From Silanimonas sp044377035 (GTDB lineage: Bacteria; Pseudomonadota; Gammaproteobacteria; Xanthomonadales; Xanthomonadaceae): a stretch of 64,000 nt of DNA. This document shows, in pieces, positions 14,031 to 22,393 of the stretch; the first letter of the stretch is position 1, and each line of letters opens with the position of its first letter. The position numbers and the translations under genes were made by a program. The stretch spans positions 62,001-126,000 of the forward strand of contig NZ_JBILJW010000007.1 of NCBI RefSeq assembly GCF_044377035.1. Reading direction: 5' to 3'. The notes under the pieces are model-generated. The model ran no database searches. It was not told the origin of the DNA and worked only from the letters and a program-made list of their open reading frames with translations.

Positions 14031-15230
14031 TTACCGCAGCAGCGAGAGGACGTTCTGCGGGATCTGGTTGGCCTGGGCCAACATCGCCGTACCGGCCTGC
14101 TGCAGGATCTGCGTGCGGGTCAGCTCGGCGGTTTCCTTCGCGTAGTCCGCGTCGCGGATTCGGCTGCGGGAGGCCGTCAGGTTCTCGGAGCTGGTGTTGA
14201 GGTTGGCCACCACCGACTGGAAGCGGTTCTGCACCGCACCGAGGTCGGCGCGGGCGCCGTTCACCGTGGTCAGGGCCTTGTCGATGATCGCCAGGGCCTG
14301 GCCGGCGCCACGCACCGACGAGATGTCGAGATCGTCGAGGAAGGCCGAGGCCGGCGCGACGGTGTTCTGGGCCGGGGCCGACGCCAAGGTGATGCCGGCC
14401 GCCGTGCTGGTCACCGTGCCGGTGTTGACGATGAAGCCGGTGAAGGCACCGCTGGCATTGACCGACTCGCGCACCGAGGCGAAGTCGATGTTGGTGCCGT
14501 CGGCCGTAGCCAGCACGCCGGTCTCGCCGATCTTGGCATTGATGGCCGCGACGATCTTGCCCGTGACGACGGCGCCGGTGTCGCCGATGGCGATCTCGAC
14601 GTCATCGATGGCGACCGCGTTGCCGAGGCTGTCGGTCACCGAGATGCCGGTGATCGTGGTGGCAGCCGTCGCGGTGCCGGTGGCGGCGCCCGCGTTGTCC
14701 TCGGAATCGAACACCGCGCCGCCCAGGGAAGCAGCCTGCGCATTGGCGGTCTTCTCGATGGCGATGGCCTGGCCGGCGTTGGCGCCGACCTGGAACAGCT
14801 GGCCGAGGAAGGAGCCGTCGAGCAGCTTGGTGCCGTTGAACTCGGACTGCTTCGCGACGCGGTCGATTTCGTCGACCAGCTGGTTCACTTCGGCGTTCAG
14901 GGCGTCACGATCGCTCTGGCTGTTGGTGGCGTTCGCCGACTGCACGGCCAGCTCGCGGATGCGCTGCAGGTTCGTGCCGACTTCGCCGAGGGCACCTTCC
15001 GCCGTCTGCGCCAGCGACACGCCGTCATTGGCGTTGCGGACGGCGACGTTCAGGCCGCGGATCTGGGTGGTGAAGCGCTCGGAAATCGCCAGGCCGGCCG
15101 CGTCGTCGCGGGCGCTGTTGATGCGCAGGCCCGAGGACAGGCGCTGGATCGTCGTCGCCAGCGAGGCCGAGTTCGACTGCAGGTTGCGCTGGGCGTTCAG
15201 CGAAATCGTGTTGGTATTGATGACGCTCAT
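14031..15230 (-). CDS. fliC: flagellin 3 (sigma-28-controlled copy)
   Basis: Flagellin of 399 residues with the conserved N-terminal MSVINTNTISLNAQRNLQS and C-terminal QAGTAMLAQANQIPQNVLSLLR. The variable centre (about 170-310) carries many Ala/Thr/Ser. It is closest to flagellin 2 at both ends, while its centre resembles flagellin 1 in places (GISVTDSLGNAVAIDDVEI against GITVTDSLGTAIAIDDVEV). It lies first in the three-flagellin array and has its own sigma-28 promoter and a strong terminator. It is therefore probably the main late-class filament subunit and a likely GT41 acceptor. The rank order of expression is inferred. Confidence 0.93.
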   Translation of the reverse strand: MSVINTNTISLNAQRNLQSNSASLATTIQRLSSGLRINSARDDAAGLAISERFTTQIRGLNVAVRNANDGVSLAQTAEGALGEVGTNLQRIRELAVQSANATNSQSDRDALNAEVNQLVDEIDRVAKQSEFNGTKLLDGSFLGQLFQVGANAGQAIAIEKTANAQAASLGGAVFDSEDNAGAATGTATAATTITGISVTDSLGNAVAIDDVEIAIGDTGAVVTGKIVAAINAKIGETGVLATADGTNIDFASVRESVNASGAFTGFIVNTGTVTSTAAGITLASAPAQNTVAPASAFLDDLDISSVRGAGQALAIIDKALTTVNGARADLGAVQNRFQSVVANLNTSSENLTASRSRIRDADYAKETAELTRTQILQQAGTAMLAQANQIPQNVLSLLR

Positions 15231-15328
15231 GGACTTGGTCTCCGGGTCGGATGGTGTGCCGGTCCAGCGCCGAGCTGTCCGGGGCCGCGGTGGGGGGCCG
15301 TGGCCCGGTGCTCCCGCTGCTGTATGCA

Positions 15329-15355
15329 GTAACGGCGCTACCGGCCGGAGCTTTA
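15329..15355 (-). promoter_or_regulatory. sigma-28 (FliA) promoter of flagellin 3
   Basis: The minus strand has TAAA, a 15-base spacer and GCCGTTAC, matching TAAA-N15-GCCGATAA at 10 of 12 positions. It lies about 100 bases before the start codon at 15230 and just after the flgL stop. Confidence 0.78.
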
Positions 15356-15380
15356 GGCCCCGGAGACTGGGTTTTGTGGA

Positions 15381-16601
15381 TCAGCGCAAATAATTGAACA
15401 GCGAGAGGCTGGCGATGCGCTGGAAGCTGAGCTGGGCGGCGTCCAAGGCCGTGCTCTGCTGGGCGAGGCGGCTGGCGGCCTCGGCGATGTTCACGTCCCG
15501 CAGGTCGGAGAGCGTGGTCTTCAGGGTGACCGTGGTGGCCTCGCGCAGGGCACTGGCCTCGTCGATGCCGGCCAAGCGGGCGCCGCCGGCAGCCCGCTTG
15601 TCGACGAAATGGTCCTGGGCCGAGGAGACGTTGGCCAGGGCCACGAAGATCGCGTTCTGCTGGCGCACCCGCTCGGTGACGGTGGTGGCCGGGGCCTCGA
15701 GGCTGTCGGCCAGCGCATCGAGGGTGCCGAAGATGTCCTGGCGGCCGGCGGGGTCGATGTTGAAGACGTCGCCCGTGGCCGGCTCGCCGTTGAGGCGCAG
15801 CTGCAGGCCCTCGAAGCTCAGCGTGTCGCCCGGGGCATAGGTGCCCGTCTGCGGAGGCAGCAGCGGGGCGCCGCCGGCGTCCTGGATCTCGTAAGTCGTC
15901 GGCGAGGTGAAGGCCACCCGGTAGCCGACGCTGCCATTGGCGGCCCAGGCGGCCGCGTCGACCACGCCGAAGGTACCGAGCAGGCCGGTGCCGGTGTTCG
16001 TCGCGGCAGCGGCCACGGCGACGCGGCCGTCGCCGGTGGAGATGCGCATCCACACCTCGCTGCCGGGTTCGGCGTCGGCCAGGGCCAAGGCCGGGGCCAC
16101 CTCGATGCGGCGCTGCACCTGGTCGCCCACGTAGGTGACACCGGTGGTGGCATCGACAAAGGGCGGGCGGTCGTCCTGCGCGCCGCCAAACAGGTAGCGG
16201 CCGGCCGCGTCGGTGCCATTGGCGATGCCGACCAGGCCCTCGCGGATCTGCCGGATCTCCCGGGCGATGGTCTGGCGGTCGCTGGCCGAGAGCGGGGCGT
16301 TCGCGGCCTGGATGGTGAGTTCGCGCACGCGCTGCAGCAGTTCGCCAGCTTCTGTCAGGTTGCTTTCCTGCAGGTTCAGGCGGTTGCCGAGCACGTTGGC
16401 GTTGAGGTCGTAGCGTTCCAGCTCGGCCAGCGAGCGGTCGATGGCGGTGGCCGCGCCGGCCGCGAGCGGATCGTCGGCCGCGGTGTTGACCCGTCGGCCG
16501 CTGGCGATCTGGTTCTGCGTGGCGATCAGGTCGACCTGCCGGCGCAGCAACTGGGCCACGTTGGATTCAAACAGCGAATTGCTGGAGATGCGGTTGGTCA
16601 T
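15381..16601 (-). CDS. flgL: hook-filament junction protein FlgL (HAP3)
   Basis: FlgL joins FlgK to the first flagellin ring. The 406-residue protein begins MTNRISSNSLFESNVAQLLRRQ and contains SGRRVNTAADDPLAAGAA and the ELTIQAANAPLSASDRQTIA segment shared with flagellin N-termini. YLFGGAQDDRPPF is a HAP3 hallmark. The C-terminal flagellin-like helix ends in SLSLFNYLR. It follows flgK by 12 bases and closes the flgI-flgJ-flgK-flgL operon. Length is at the long end for the family because of an Ala/Thr-rich middle. Confidence 0.93.
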   Translation of the reverse strand: MTNRISSNSLFESNVAQLLRRQVDLIATQNQIASGRRVNTAADDPLAAGAATAIDRSLAELERYDLNANVLGNRLNLQESNLTEAGELLQRVRELTIQAANAPLSASDRQTIAREIRQIREGLVGIANGTDAAGRYLFGGAQDDRPPFVDATTGVTYVGDQVQRRIEVAPALALADAEPGSEVWMRISTGDGRVAVAAAATNTGTGLLGTFGVVDAAAWAANGSVGYRVAFTSPTTYEIQDAGGAPLLPPQTGTYAPGDTLSFEGLQLRLNGEPATGDVFNIDPAGRQDIFGTLDALADSLEAPATTVTERVRQQNAIFVALANVSSAQDHFVDKRAAGGARLAGIDEASALREATTVTLKTTLSDLRDVNIAEAASRLAQQSTALDAAQLSFQRIASLSLFNYLR

Positions 16602-16613
16602 GGCTGTGCTCCG

Positions 16614-18497
16614 TCAGCGCCGCACGGCCGAGAGGAAGGTCTGGAAGATGGTGTCCGCAATGCTGATGACCTGCGCCGCCGCCTGGTAGGCCTGCTGGAA
16701 GCGCAGCAGGTCGGCGGCCTCCTCGTCGAGGTTCACGCCGGACAGGGACTCGCGCTGCTGCACCAGCGCCTCGTCGATCGCCTTCTGGCTGTCGAGCGAG
16801 AAGCTGGTCTCGCGCGCGGCCGAGCCGATGCGCGTGGTCTGCGCGACGATCGCGTCGTTGAGCGAGTTGGCGCCGCCGCCGAGCACGCGGGAATCATCCA
16901 GCTGCGCCCAGGCCCGCATGTTCGTGTTGTCGCTGGAGTTCGAGACGTTGGCCCCGACGCGGAAGGTGTCGCCGGCCCGCGGCACGCCGTCGAGCACGAG
17001 GCGCCAGCCGTTCGCATCGATGTTGGCGCCCGGCGTGTAGGCCTGCGCCGGGCCGCCGTTGAGACTGAACGTGGTGGGCGTCAGGAACTGGACCGTCGCC
17101 GGCGTGGTGAGTGCGGCGTTGGTCGGGTCGAGCACCGCCAGCGAGACCACGCGGCCCTGCCCGAGGTTGGTCAGGTCGGCGCTCGGCCGGATGCGGCTGG
17201 CGGCGGCGATGCGGTTCGGGTCGTTGATGGCCAGCGCGATATCGCGCGCGGCGTTGCTGGTCGGTTCGATCAGGAAGCGGTCGTTGGCCGCGGCCGCACC
17301 GGAAACCACCACCTCGATGCCGTTGACGACGAAGGGGCTGGCCACGGTCCCGAGGCCGGCCAGCGCGACCGGCGCGCCATTGTCCCCGCGACGCGCAGTC
17401 CAGTTCGCGCCGTCGAAGCGGAACTCCAGCGGCACGCCGTCCAGCGCGCCGACATCGGCGATGTCGACGGCGAGCGTGGCGGTGCCGGTGTTGTTGCGGT
17501 TGGCCAGCGGCTGCGGCGCAGCCAAGGCGAAGAAGTCGGTGCCGACGTTGCCGTTGAGGTCGAGGCCGGCGGCGCTCTGGCCATTGACGATCTCGGCCAG
17601 CGTCGCGGCGATGCGGCCCAGTTCGGCGCGGCCGGCATCCACCAGTTCGGCACGCGAGGACAGCGCGCCGCCCAACTGGCCGGCGATGCTGCCGGCACCC
17701 AGGCGCACGGTGCCCGTCGTGGTCTCCAGTGCGAGCACCACGCGGTCGTTTCGGAAGTCGTCCTGCACGGTGACGAAGCGCGAAGCCGTGGCGCCGACCA
17801 CGATCGGCTGGCCGCCGGTGGTGAAGACGTTGAGCGAGCCATCCTCCTGCGGCAGCGTGGTGACGCCGGTGAGCGTCGCCACCTGGGCCACGAGGCGGTC
17901 GCGCTGGTCGAGCAGGTCGGGCGAGGCGTTGGCCGGGCCGTTGCGGGCGATCTCGACGTTGAGGCGGGCGATCTCGCTGGCCAGCCGGTTCACTTCCTCG
18001 GCGCCGCCGGTCAGGCGCGCGTTGATCTCGCGGTCGATCTGGTCGAGCCCACCCTGCAGCTGGTCGAAGCGGGCGACGAGGGCCTCGGCACGGCCGAGCA
18101 GTTCAGTGCGGGCGGCCTGCGAGGCCGGCTCGGCGGCCACGCCCTGCGCGGCGTCGAAGAAGGCCGAGAACGGCTGGGCAAGGCCGGTGGTGGCGTCGGT
18201 GAACAGCTGGTCGATGCGCAGCGCGAAGCCGTTCACGAGGTCGAGGCGGCCGATCTCGCCCTGGCTGTCGAGCAGGCGGTTGGTGACCAGGGTGTCGGAG
18301 AGGCGCGTGATGCTGGCGATCTGCACGCCGGCACCGATGTAGTTGTTGCGCAGGCCGTCGCCGGGGCGGTTGGACAGCTCGACGCGCTGTCGCGTGTAGC
18401 CGTCCACCGTCGCGTTGGCGATGTTGTGGCTGCTGGTGGCCAGCGCGCGCTGGAAGGCCAGCAGGGCACTGGTGCCGTTGCCGAGGATGCTGGGCAT
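16614..18497 (-). CDS. flgK: hook-filament junction protein FlgK (HAP1)
   Basis: FlgK sits on the hook tip and bridges to FlgL. The 627-residue protein has the axial N-terminal motif ALLAFQRALATSSHNIANATVDGYTRQRVEL. It then has the heptad-rich D1 region, a long variable middle and the C-terminal SGVNLDEEAADLLRFQQAYQAAAQVISIADTIFQTFL. All are family hallmarks. Its ATG overlaps the flgJ stop by one base (TGATG), implying coupled translation. Confidence 0.95.
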   Translation of the reverse strand: MPSILGNGTSALLAFQRALATSSHNIANATVDGYTRQRVELSNRPGDGLRNNYIGAGVQIASITRLSDTLVTNRLLDSQGEIGRLDLVNGFALRIDQLFTDATTGLAQPFSAFFDAAQGVAAEPASQAARTELLGRAEALVARFDQLQGGLDQIDREINARLTGGAEEVNRLASEIARLNVEIARNGPANASPDLLDQRDRLVAQVATLTGVTTLPQEDGSLNVFTTGGQPIVVGATASRFVTVQDDFRNDRVVLALETTTGTVRLGAGSIAGQLGGALSSRAELVDAGRAELGRIAATLAEIVNGQSAAGLDLNGNVGTDFFALAAPQPLANRNNTGTATLAVDIADVGALDGVPLEFRFDGANWTARRGDNGAPVALAGLGTVASPFVVNGIEVVVSGAAAANDRFLIEPTSNAARDIALAINDPNRIAAASRIRPSADLTNLGQGRVVSLAVLDPTNAALTTPATVQFLTPTTFSLNGGPAQAYTPGANIDANGWRLVLDGVPRAGDTFRVGANVSNSSDNTNMRAWAQLDDSRVLGGGANSLNDAIVAQTTRIGSAARETSFSLDSQKAIDEALVQQRESLSGVNLDEEAADLLRFQQAYQAAAQVISIADTIFQTFLSAVRR

Positions 18498-19621
18498 CAG
18501 AAGGCTCCCATGCCGCTGGCGGCAAACATCAGGTTGCGGGCCGACGGGGCGGTCGGACCGGTGGCGTCGTCGATGTCGAGGCGGGCCAGCGCGCGGTTCA
18601 GCGCCGGGCCGGTGGCGATGGCTTCGATCTTCCGGGCGTAGGCCGGATCGGTGGCGTAGCCGCCGCGTTGCAGGGCCGCGGCGAAACCGCGGATGTCGTC
18701 CCCCGCATTCAGCGCGCCGGCGTAGCGCGGGCTGCGCTTCAGCAGGGCGGCGTAGTCGTTGAAGCTCTGCTCGACGCCGTCGTAGGCGCGGAAGGCCGCG
18801 CGTTCGGTGCGGAAGCCGCCATTCGCGAACTCCTGCGTCGCCGTGGCCACGCTGCCGCCGCGCCAGCCGCCGGTGGCCTTGATGCCGAAGTAGTTGTTCG
18901 CCGTTTGGCCGTTGGCGGAAATCGTGCTGCGGCCCCAGCCGGTCTCGAGCGCCGTCTGCGCGACGATGGCGCGCGGGTCGACGCCGAGTTCGCGGCCGAT
19001 CTTCTGCGCGTGCGGCCAGACCTTGGCGACGAAGGCGTCGACGCGGGCGTTGCCCGGGCCTGCCGTCGCGGAGGGCGCGGGTTCGGTTGCGGCGCTGGCG
19101 CGCACGGCCGGCATCATCCGCGGCACGTCGGCGGCAGCGATCCAGTTCGGTCGGGCCGAGGCATTCGAGGCAGCGAGCGCCGGCGTCGACGCGCCCGTGG
19201 GCGGAGACAGCGGCAGGGGCGCCGCTCCGGCCTCGCGCAGCACCGGCTTCGCCGCCAGCGGGCGGGTATAGGTGTCGAGCGGCAGCATCGGCGCGCTGCC
19301 GGCTTTCGGCATCGAGAGCGGCAGGGCCTGGACGGCGTCTTCCGCCCCCCCGCCGGCCTGGCGCGTGAGCTGCCGGGCAATCATCGTGGAGAGCCCGAGG
19401 CCTTTGCCTTCGGTTAGCGACTTCGCGATCTGTTCGTCGTAAAGCTCGCGGAACTGGCCGGCGGCGCCGGGGAACATCGTGTCGCCGAGCGCCGTCTCGC
19501 GCATCTGCTTGATCATCATCTGCGCGAACAGGCCTTCCATCTGCCGCGCGACCTTGTCGATCTGCGCGGCGTCGTTGGCCGGCGGCGGCGAAAGCGGCAG
19601 GGGACGGGCGTCGACGCGCAT
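18497..19621 (-). CDS. flgJ: rod-capping peptidoglycan hydrolase FlgJ
   Basis: FlgJ scaffolds the rod and cuts peptidoglycan in the periplasm. Residues about 20-95 form the rod-binding domain (QMEGLFAQMMIKQMRETALGD). A Pro/Ala-rich linker follows. Residues about 205-350 form a GH73 glucosaminidase domain with FVAKVWPHAQKIGRELGVDPRAIVAQTALETGWG, whose Glu is the expected acid, and NYFGIKATGGWRG. Two-domain FlgJ is the gammaproteobacterial form. The linker is longer than in enteric FlgJ (about 313 residues). Confidence 0.93.
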   Translation of the reverse strand: MRVDARPLPLSPPPANDAAQIDKVARQMEGLFAQMMIKQMRETALGDTMFPGAAGQFRELYDEQIAKSLTEGKGLGLSTMIARQLTRQAGGGAEDAVQALPLSMPKAGSAPMLPLDTYTRPLAAKPVLREAGAAPLPLSPPTGASTPALAASNASARPNWIAAADVPRMMPAVRASAATEPAPSATAGPGNARVDAFVAKVWPHAQKIGRELGVDPRAIVAQTALETGWGRSTISANGQTANNYFGIKATGGWRGGSVATATQEFANGGFRTERAAFRAYDGVEQSFNDYAALLKRSPRYAGALNAGDDIRGFAAALQRGGYATDPAYARKIEAIATGPALNRALARLDIDDATGPTAPSARNLMFAASGMGAF

Positions 19622-19630
19622 GGCCGTGGC

Positions 19631-20779
19631 TCAGATGATTTCCAGCTCGGCGCGCAGCGCGCCAGCCTGTTTCAGGGCTTCGAGGATGGCGATCACGTCG
19701 CCCGGCGCGGCCCCTACTTCGTTCACGGCGCGCACGATCTGGTCGAGCGACGTGCCGCCGCGGAACAGGAACATGCGCGAGCCGTCGACGGTGGCTTCCA
19801 CGGTGGATTCCGGCGTCACCACGGTCTCGCCCTGGCTGAAGGGCGCCGGCTGGCTGACGTTGGCGGCTTCGGTGATGGTGACCGTGAGCGAACCGTGCGC
19901 GACGGCGGCCGGCATCACCTGCACGTTGCTGCCGATCACGACGGTGCCGGTGCGGGCGTTGACGACCACCTTGGCGGCGATCTGGCCGGGGTCGAGCGTC
20001 AGGTTCTCGACGCGGGCGAGGAAGGCCACGCGCGCGCCGGCGTCGGTGGGCGTCTGCACCTGCACGGTGCCAGCGTCGAGCGCCGTGGCGGCCGCCTCGC
20101 CGAAGGCCTTGGTCAGGGCGTCGACCATCCGGCTGGCGGTGGTGAAATCGGGCTGGTGCAGGTTGAGCATCAGCGTGCCACCGGCGCCGCTCTGCGCCAG
20201 CGCATCCGGGATCGCACGCTCGACGATGGCGCCGTTCGGGATGCGGCCGGAGCTGGGGATGTTCACGGAAACGCGCGAGCCGTCGCTACCTTCGGCGCCA
20301 AAGCCACCGACCACGAGGTTGCCCTGGGCGATGGCGTAGACCTGGCCATCGGCGCCCTTCAGCGGCGCCATCAGCAGGGCGCCGCCGCGCAGGCTGACGG
20401 CATTGGAAATCGAGGACACGGTGACGTCGATGACCTGCCCCGGGCGCGCGAAGGGCGGCAGCTCGGCATGGATGGCGACCGCCGCCACGTTCTTCACCTG
20501 CGGATTGATCCCCGGCGGCACCGTCACGCCGAGCTCGTCGAGCAGGTTCTTGAGGCTCTGGGTGGTGAAGGGCGACTGGCTGGTGCGGTCGCCGGTGCCG
20601 TCCAGGCCGACCACGAGGCCATAGCCGATCAGGGGATTGCCACGCACGCCCTCGATCTGGGCGAGGTCCTTGATGCGCTCGACGGCGCTGGCCGGGGCGG
20701 TGGCCAAGGCAGCCAGCAGCGCCAGCAGCGCCAGCAGGCTGGTGTGGAGGGAACGGGATCGGGCGGCGTTGGGCAGCAT
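19631..20779 (-). CDS. flgI: flagellar P-ring protein FlgI
   Basis: FlgI forms the periplasmic P ring around the rod. The 382-residue precursor has a signal peptide (LLALLALLAALATAPASA, cut near residue 33). Family motifs follow: ERIKDLAQIEGVRGNPLIGYGLVVGLDGTGD, SPFTTQSLKNLLDELGV and SLDQIVRAVNEVGAAPGDVIAILEALKQAGAL. The usual flgH-flgI junction is broken by a gene on the opposite strand. FlgI has its own sigma-54 type site 40-55 bases upstream and heads the flgI-J-K-L transcript. Confidence 0.95.
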   Translation of the reverse strand: MLPNAARSRSLHTSLLALLALLAALATAPASAVERIKDLAQIEGVRGNPLIGYGLVVGLDGTGDRTSQSPFTTQSLKNLLDELGVTVPPGINPQVKNVAAVAIHAELPPFARPGQVIDVTVSSISNAVSLRGGALLMAPLKGADGQVYAIAQGNLVVGGFGAEGSDGSRVSVNIPSSGRIPNGAIVERAIPDALAQSGAGGTLMLNLHQPDFTTASRMVDALTKAFGEAAATALDAGTVQVQTPTDAGARVAFLARVENLTLDPGQIAAKVVVNARTGTVVIGSNVQVMPAAVAHGSLTVTITEAANVSQPAPFSQGETVVTPESTVEATVDGSRMFLFRGGTSLDQIVRAVNEVGAAPGDVIAILEALKQAGALRAELEII

Positions 20780-20818
20780 CGGAAGTCTCCAGCGGTATCG
20801 ACCGCTCGGGCGGGAACT

Positions 20819-20834
20819 TGCAATTCCCGGGCCA
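20819..20834 (-). promoter_or_regulatory. sigma-54 promoter of flgI
   Basis: The minus strand reads TGGCCCG-GGAA-TTGCA, one difference from the consensus with GG and GC correctly spaced. The -12 lies about 41 bases before the flgI ATG at 20779. It explains how flgI-J-K-L is expressed despite the inserted gene that separates it from flgH. Confidence 0.78.
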
Positions 20835-20951
20835 GACCGCCCCGGCGGCGTCCGCCCACCCTTGGATGCGGCGTTTTCCTACAGGCCGGGCCGAAATCCC
20901 GGCGCAGGATTCGCGGGCTCCACCCCCTCCCCCGCCTCATGGAGAACCGCG

Positions 20952-21674
20952 ATGATCCGCACCCCGTTCGCCCTGGCCGCCCTCGCGGCCGCCTTGTTCG
21001 CCCCGCTCGCCTCCGCCGCCGAACTGACCGACGAGGACGTCGGCGATGCCGCCAGCTTCGCCCAGCCCGTGAAGTGGCTGGGCCTCGTCTCCGGCTTCGT
21101 CGAACTCGACACCGACTGCAGCCCCGCCAGCCCGACCGACCCGCCGCGCACGAACTGCATCGTGCTGAATCCGGCACCGGCGATCACCAGCTTCGACCGC
21201 CCCGACCTCGACAAGATCACCCTGCCCGGCCGGAGCGCGAAGAGCCTGCTCTGCCACTGGCAGACGCCGATCGCCAGCGTGTTCTGGCAGAACACCACGG
21301 CCGCGACCGGCAATGCGCGGATTTCGATCCGGCCGTACTACCGCATCGAGAGCGACGTGCTGGCCGACCCCACCCTGATCAACCCGCAGACCGGGCTGCC
21401 CTTCGCCGGGGGTTTCGAAAGCTCGCTCACGGCGGTGAACGAATCGCAGCCGCTCGATCCGGGCCAGTCACAGAACCGCTTCTATACGTTCACGCGGGCC
21501 TGCATCGGGGGGCTGGTCTCGCGGAACTTCCTCACCCAATCACTGGGGCTGACCGAGGCTCAGGCCACGCAGATCTTCCGCAAGCCGATCACGATCCGGG
21601 CCGGCCTGCGCGGCAACGTCCAGCTCGTGCAGTTCGCCACGATCAACATCGGCACGCGATTCGTCGGCGATTGA
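20952..21674 (+). CDS. secreted protein of unknown function inside the flagellar cluster
   Basis: I do not recognise this 240-residue protein. It starts MIRTPFALAALAAALFAPLASA, a clear signal peptide cut near residue 22, so it is exported to the periplasm or beyond. The mature part has four Cys (in TDCSP, TNCIV, LLCHW and RACIG) that could form two disulfides. It is rich in Pro, Asn and Thr with no membrane segment, lipobox or catalytic motif. It runs opposite to its neighbours, between flgI and flgH, which are normally adjacent. A cargo gene or a species-specific outer basal-body or surface protein are both possible. Confidence 0.75.
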   Translation: MIRTPFALAALAAALFAPLASAAELTDEDVGDAASFAQPVKWLGLVSGFVELDTDCSPASPTDPPRTNCIVLNPAPAITSFDRPDLDKITLPGRSAKSLLCHWQTPIASVFWQNTTAATGNARISIRPYYRIESDVLADPTLINPQTGLPFAGGFESSLTAVNESQPLDPGQSQNRFYTFTRACIGGLVSRNFLTQSLGLTEAQATQIFRKPITIRAGLRGNVQLVQFATINIGTRFVGD

Positions 21675-21701
21675 GCGGGAGCGCGACGACGGCGCGGCGG
21701 C

Positions 21702-22385
21702 TCAGTTCGGGAACCACGCGCCGTTGAAGAAGCGGTCCAGCCAGCCCATCGCGTTGCTGCGCGCGATCGGCCCGCGGCCGCCGTAGACGATGCGGGCATC
21801 CGCCACGCGGGTGCTCGCGATCGTGTTGTCGGGGCCGATGTCGGCAGTGCGGATGATGCCCTGCACCTGGATCAGCTCGTTGCCCTGGTTCAGCGTGAGC
21901 TCCTTGCTGCCCTGGATGACGAGGTTGCCGTTCGGCAGCTTCTGCACCACCTGCGCGGTGAGCGTGCCGGTGATCTGGTTGCTCTGCGTCGAGTTGCCAT
22001 CGCCGGCGAAGTCGCGGGTGTTGGACAGCGAGTTGTCGAGGACGTCCTGGCCACCCACCGTCACCGGGGCGCCGAACACCGTGCCCGACATGCTGTTGGT
22101 CGATTCCTTGGTGATCGCCGTGTTGGCGCGCGTGCTGGCCTGGGTGCGTTCCGACAGGTTGATCGTGACGATGTCGCCCACCTCGCGCGCCTTGCGGTCG
22201 GTGTAGAGCCGCAGGCCGGGGCCTTCGCGGTAGATGGCGCCGGCGCTCGGCACGGCCGTGGCCTGTACCGGCACCTGCATCACCGCCATCGGCGCCAGCG
22301 GCTGGACGTCGCCGCGGATCATCGCGCCGTGGCCGCAGGCGGTGAGCATCAGGAGGACGAGGGCGAGGACGAGGGCGCGCTTCAT
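21702..22385 (-). CDS. flgH: flagellar L-ring lipoprotein FlgH
   Basis: FlgH forms the outer-membrane L ring. The 227-residue precursor begins MKRALVLALVLLMLTACGHG, with lipobox Leu-Thr-Ala-Cys and lipidation at Cys18. Family motifs are EGPGLRLYTDRKAREVGDIVTINLSERTQA, LPNGNLVIQGSKELTLNQGNE and VRTADIGPDNTIASTRVADARI-like sequence. The ATG at 22385 is chosen because it gives the lipoprotein signal. It starts 8 bases after flgG ends and closes the flgB-to-flgH run. Confidence 0.95.
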   Translation of the reverse strand: MKRALVLALVLLMLTACGHGAMIRGDVQPLAPMAVMQVPVQATAVPSAGAIYREGPGLRLYTDRKAREVGDIVTINLSERTQASTRANTAITKESTNSMSGTVFGAPVTVGGQDVLDNSLSNTRDFAGDGNSTQSNQITGTLTAQVVQKLPNGNLVIQGSKELTLNQGNELIQVQGIIRTADIGPDNTIASTRVADARIVYGGRGPIARSNAMGWLDRFFNGAWFPN

Positions 22386-22393
22386 GGCGGGGC

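Larger units (their letters stand above)
13436..15230. repeat. near-identical 5' halves of flagellin genes 2 and 3
   Basis: About 450 bases at 13440-13899 and 14760-15230 match with only scattered differences, forming a direct repeat 1.3 kb apart. The corresponding part of flagellin 1 (about 12020-12488) is clearly more diverged. This fits a recent duplication or continuing gene conversion between copies 2 and 3. Confidence 0.8.

Noticed and set aside
15609..18641. Plus-strand open frame of 1010 codons
   Set aside because: Antisense to flgL, flgK and flgJ, with no domain and a composition typical of a GC-rich shadow frame.
20812..20828. 17-base imperfect palindrome GGGAA-TTGCAAG-TTCCC as an operator
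   Set aside because: It is explained by the -12 part of the flgI sigma-54 promoter; no second copy was seen.
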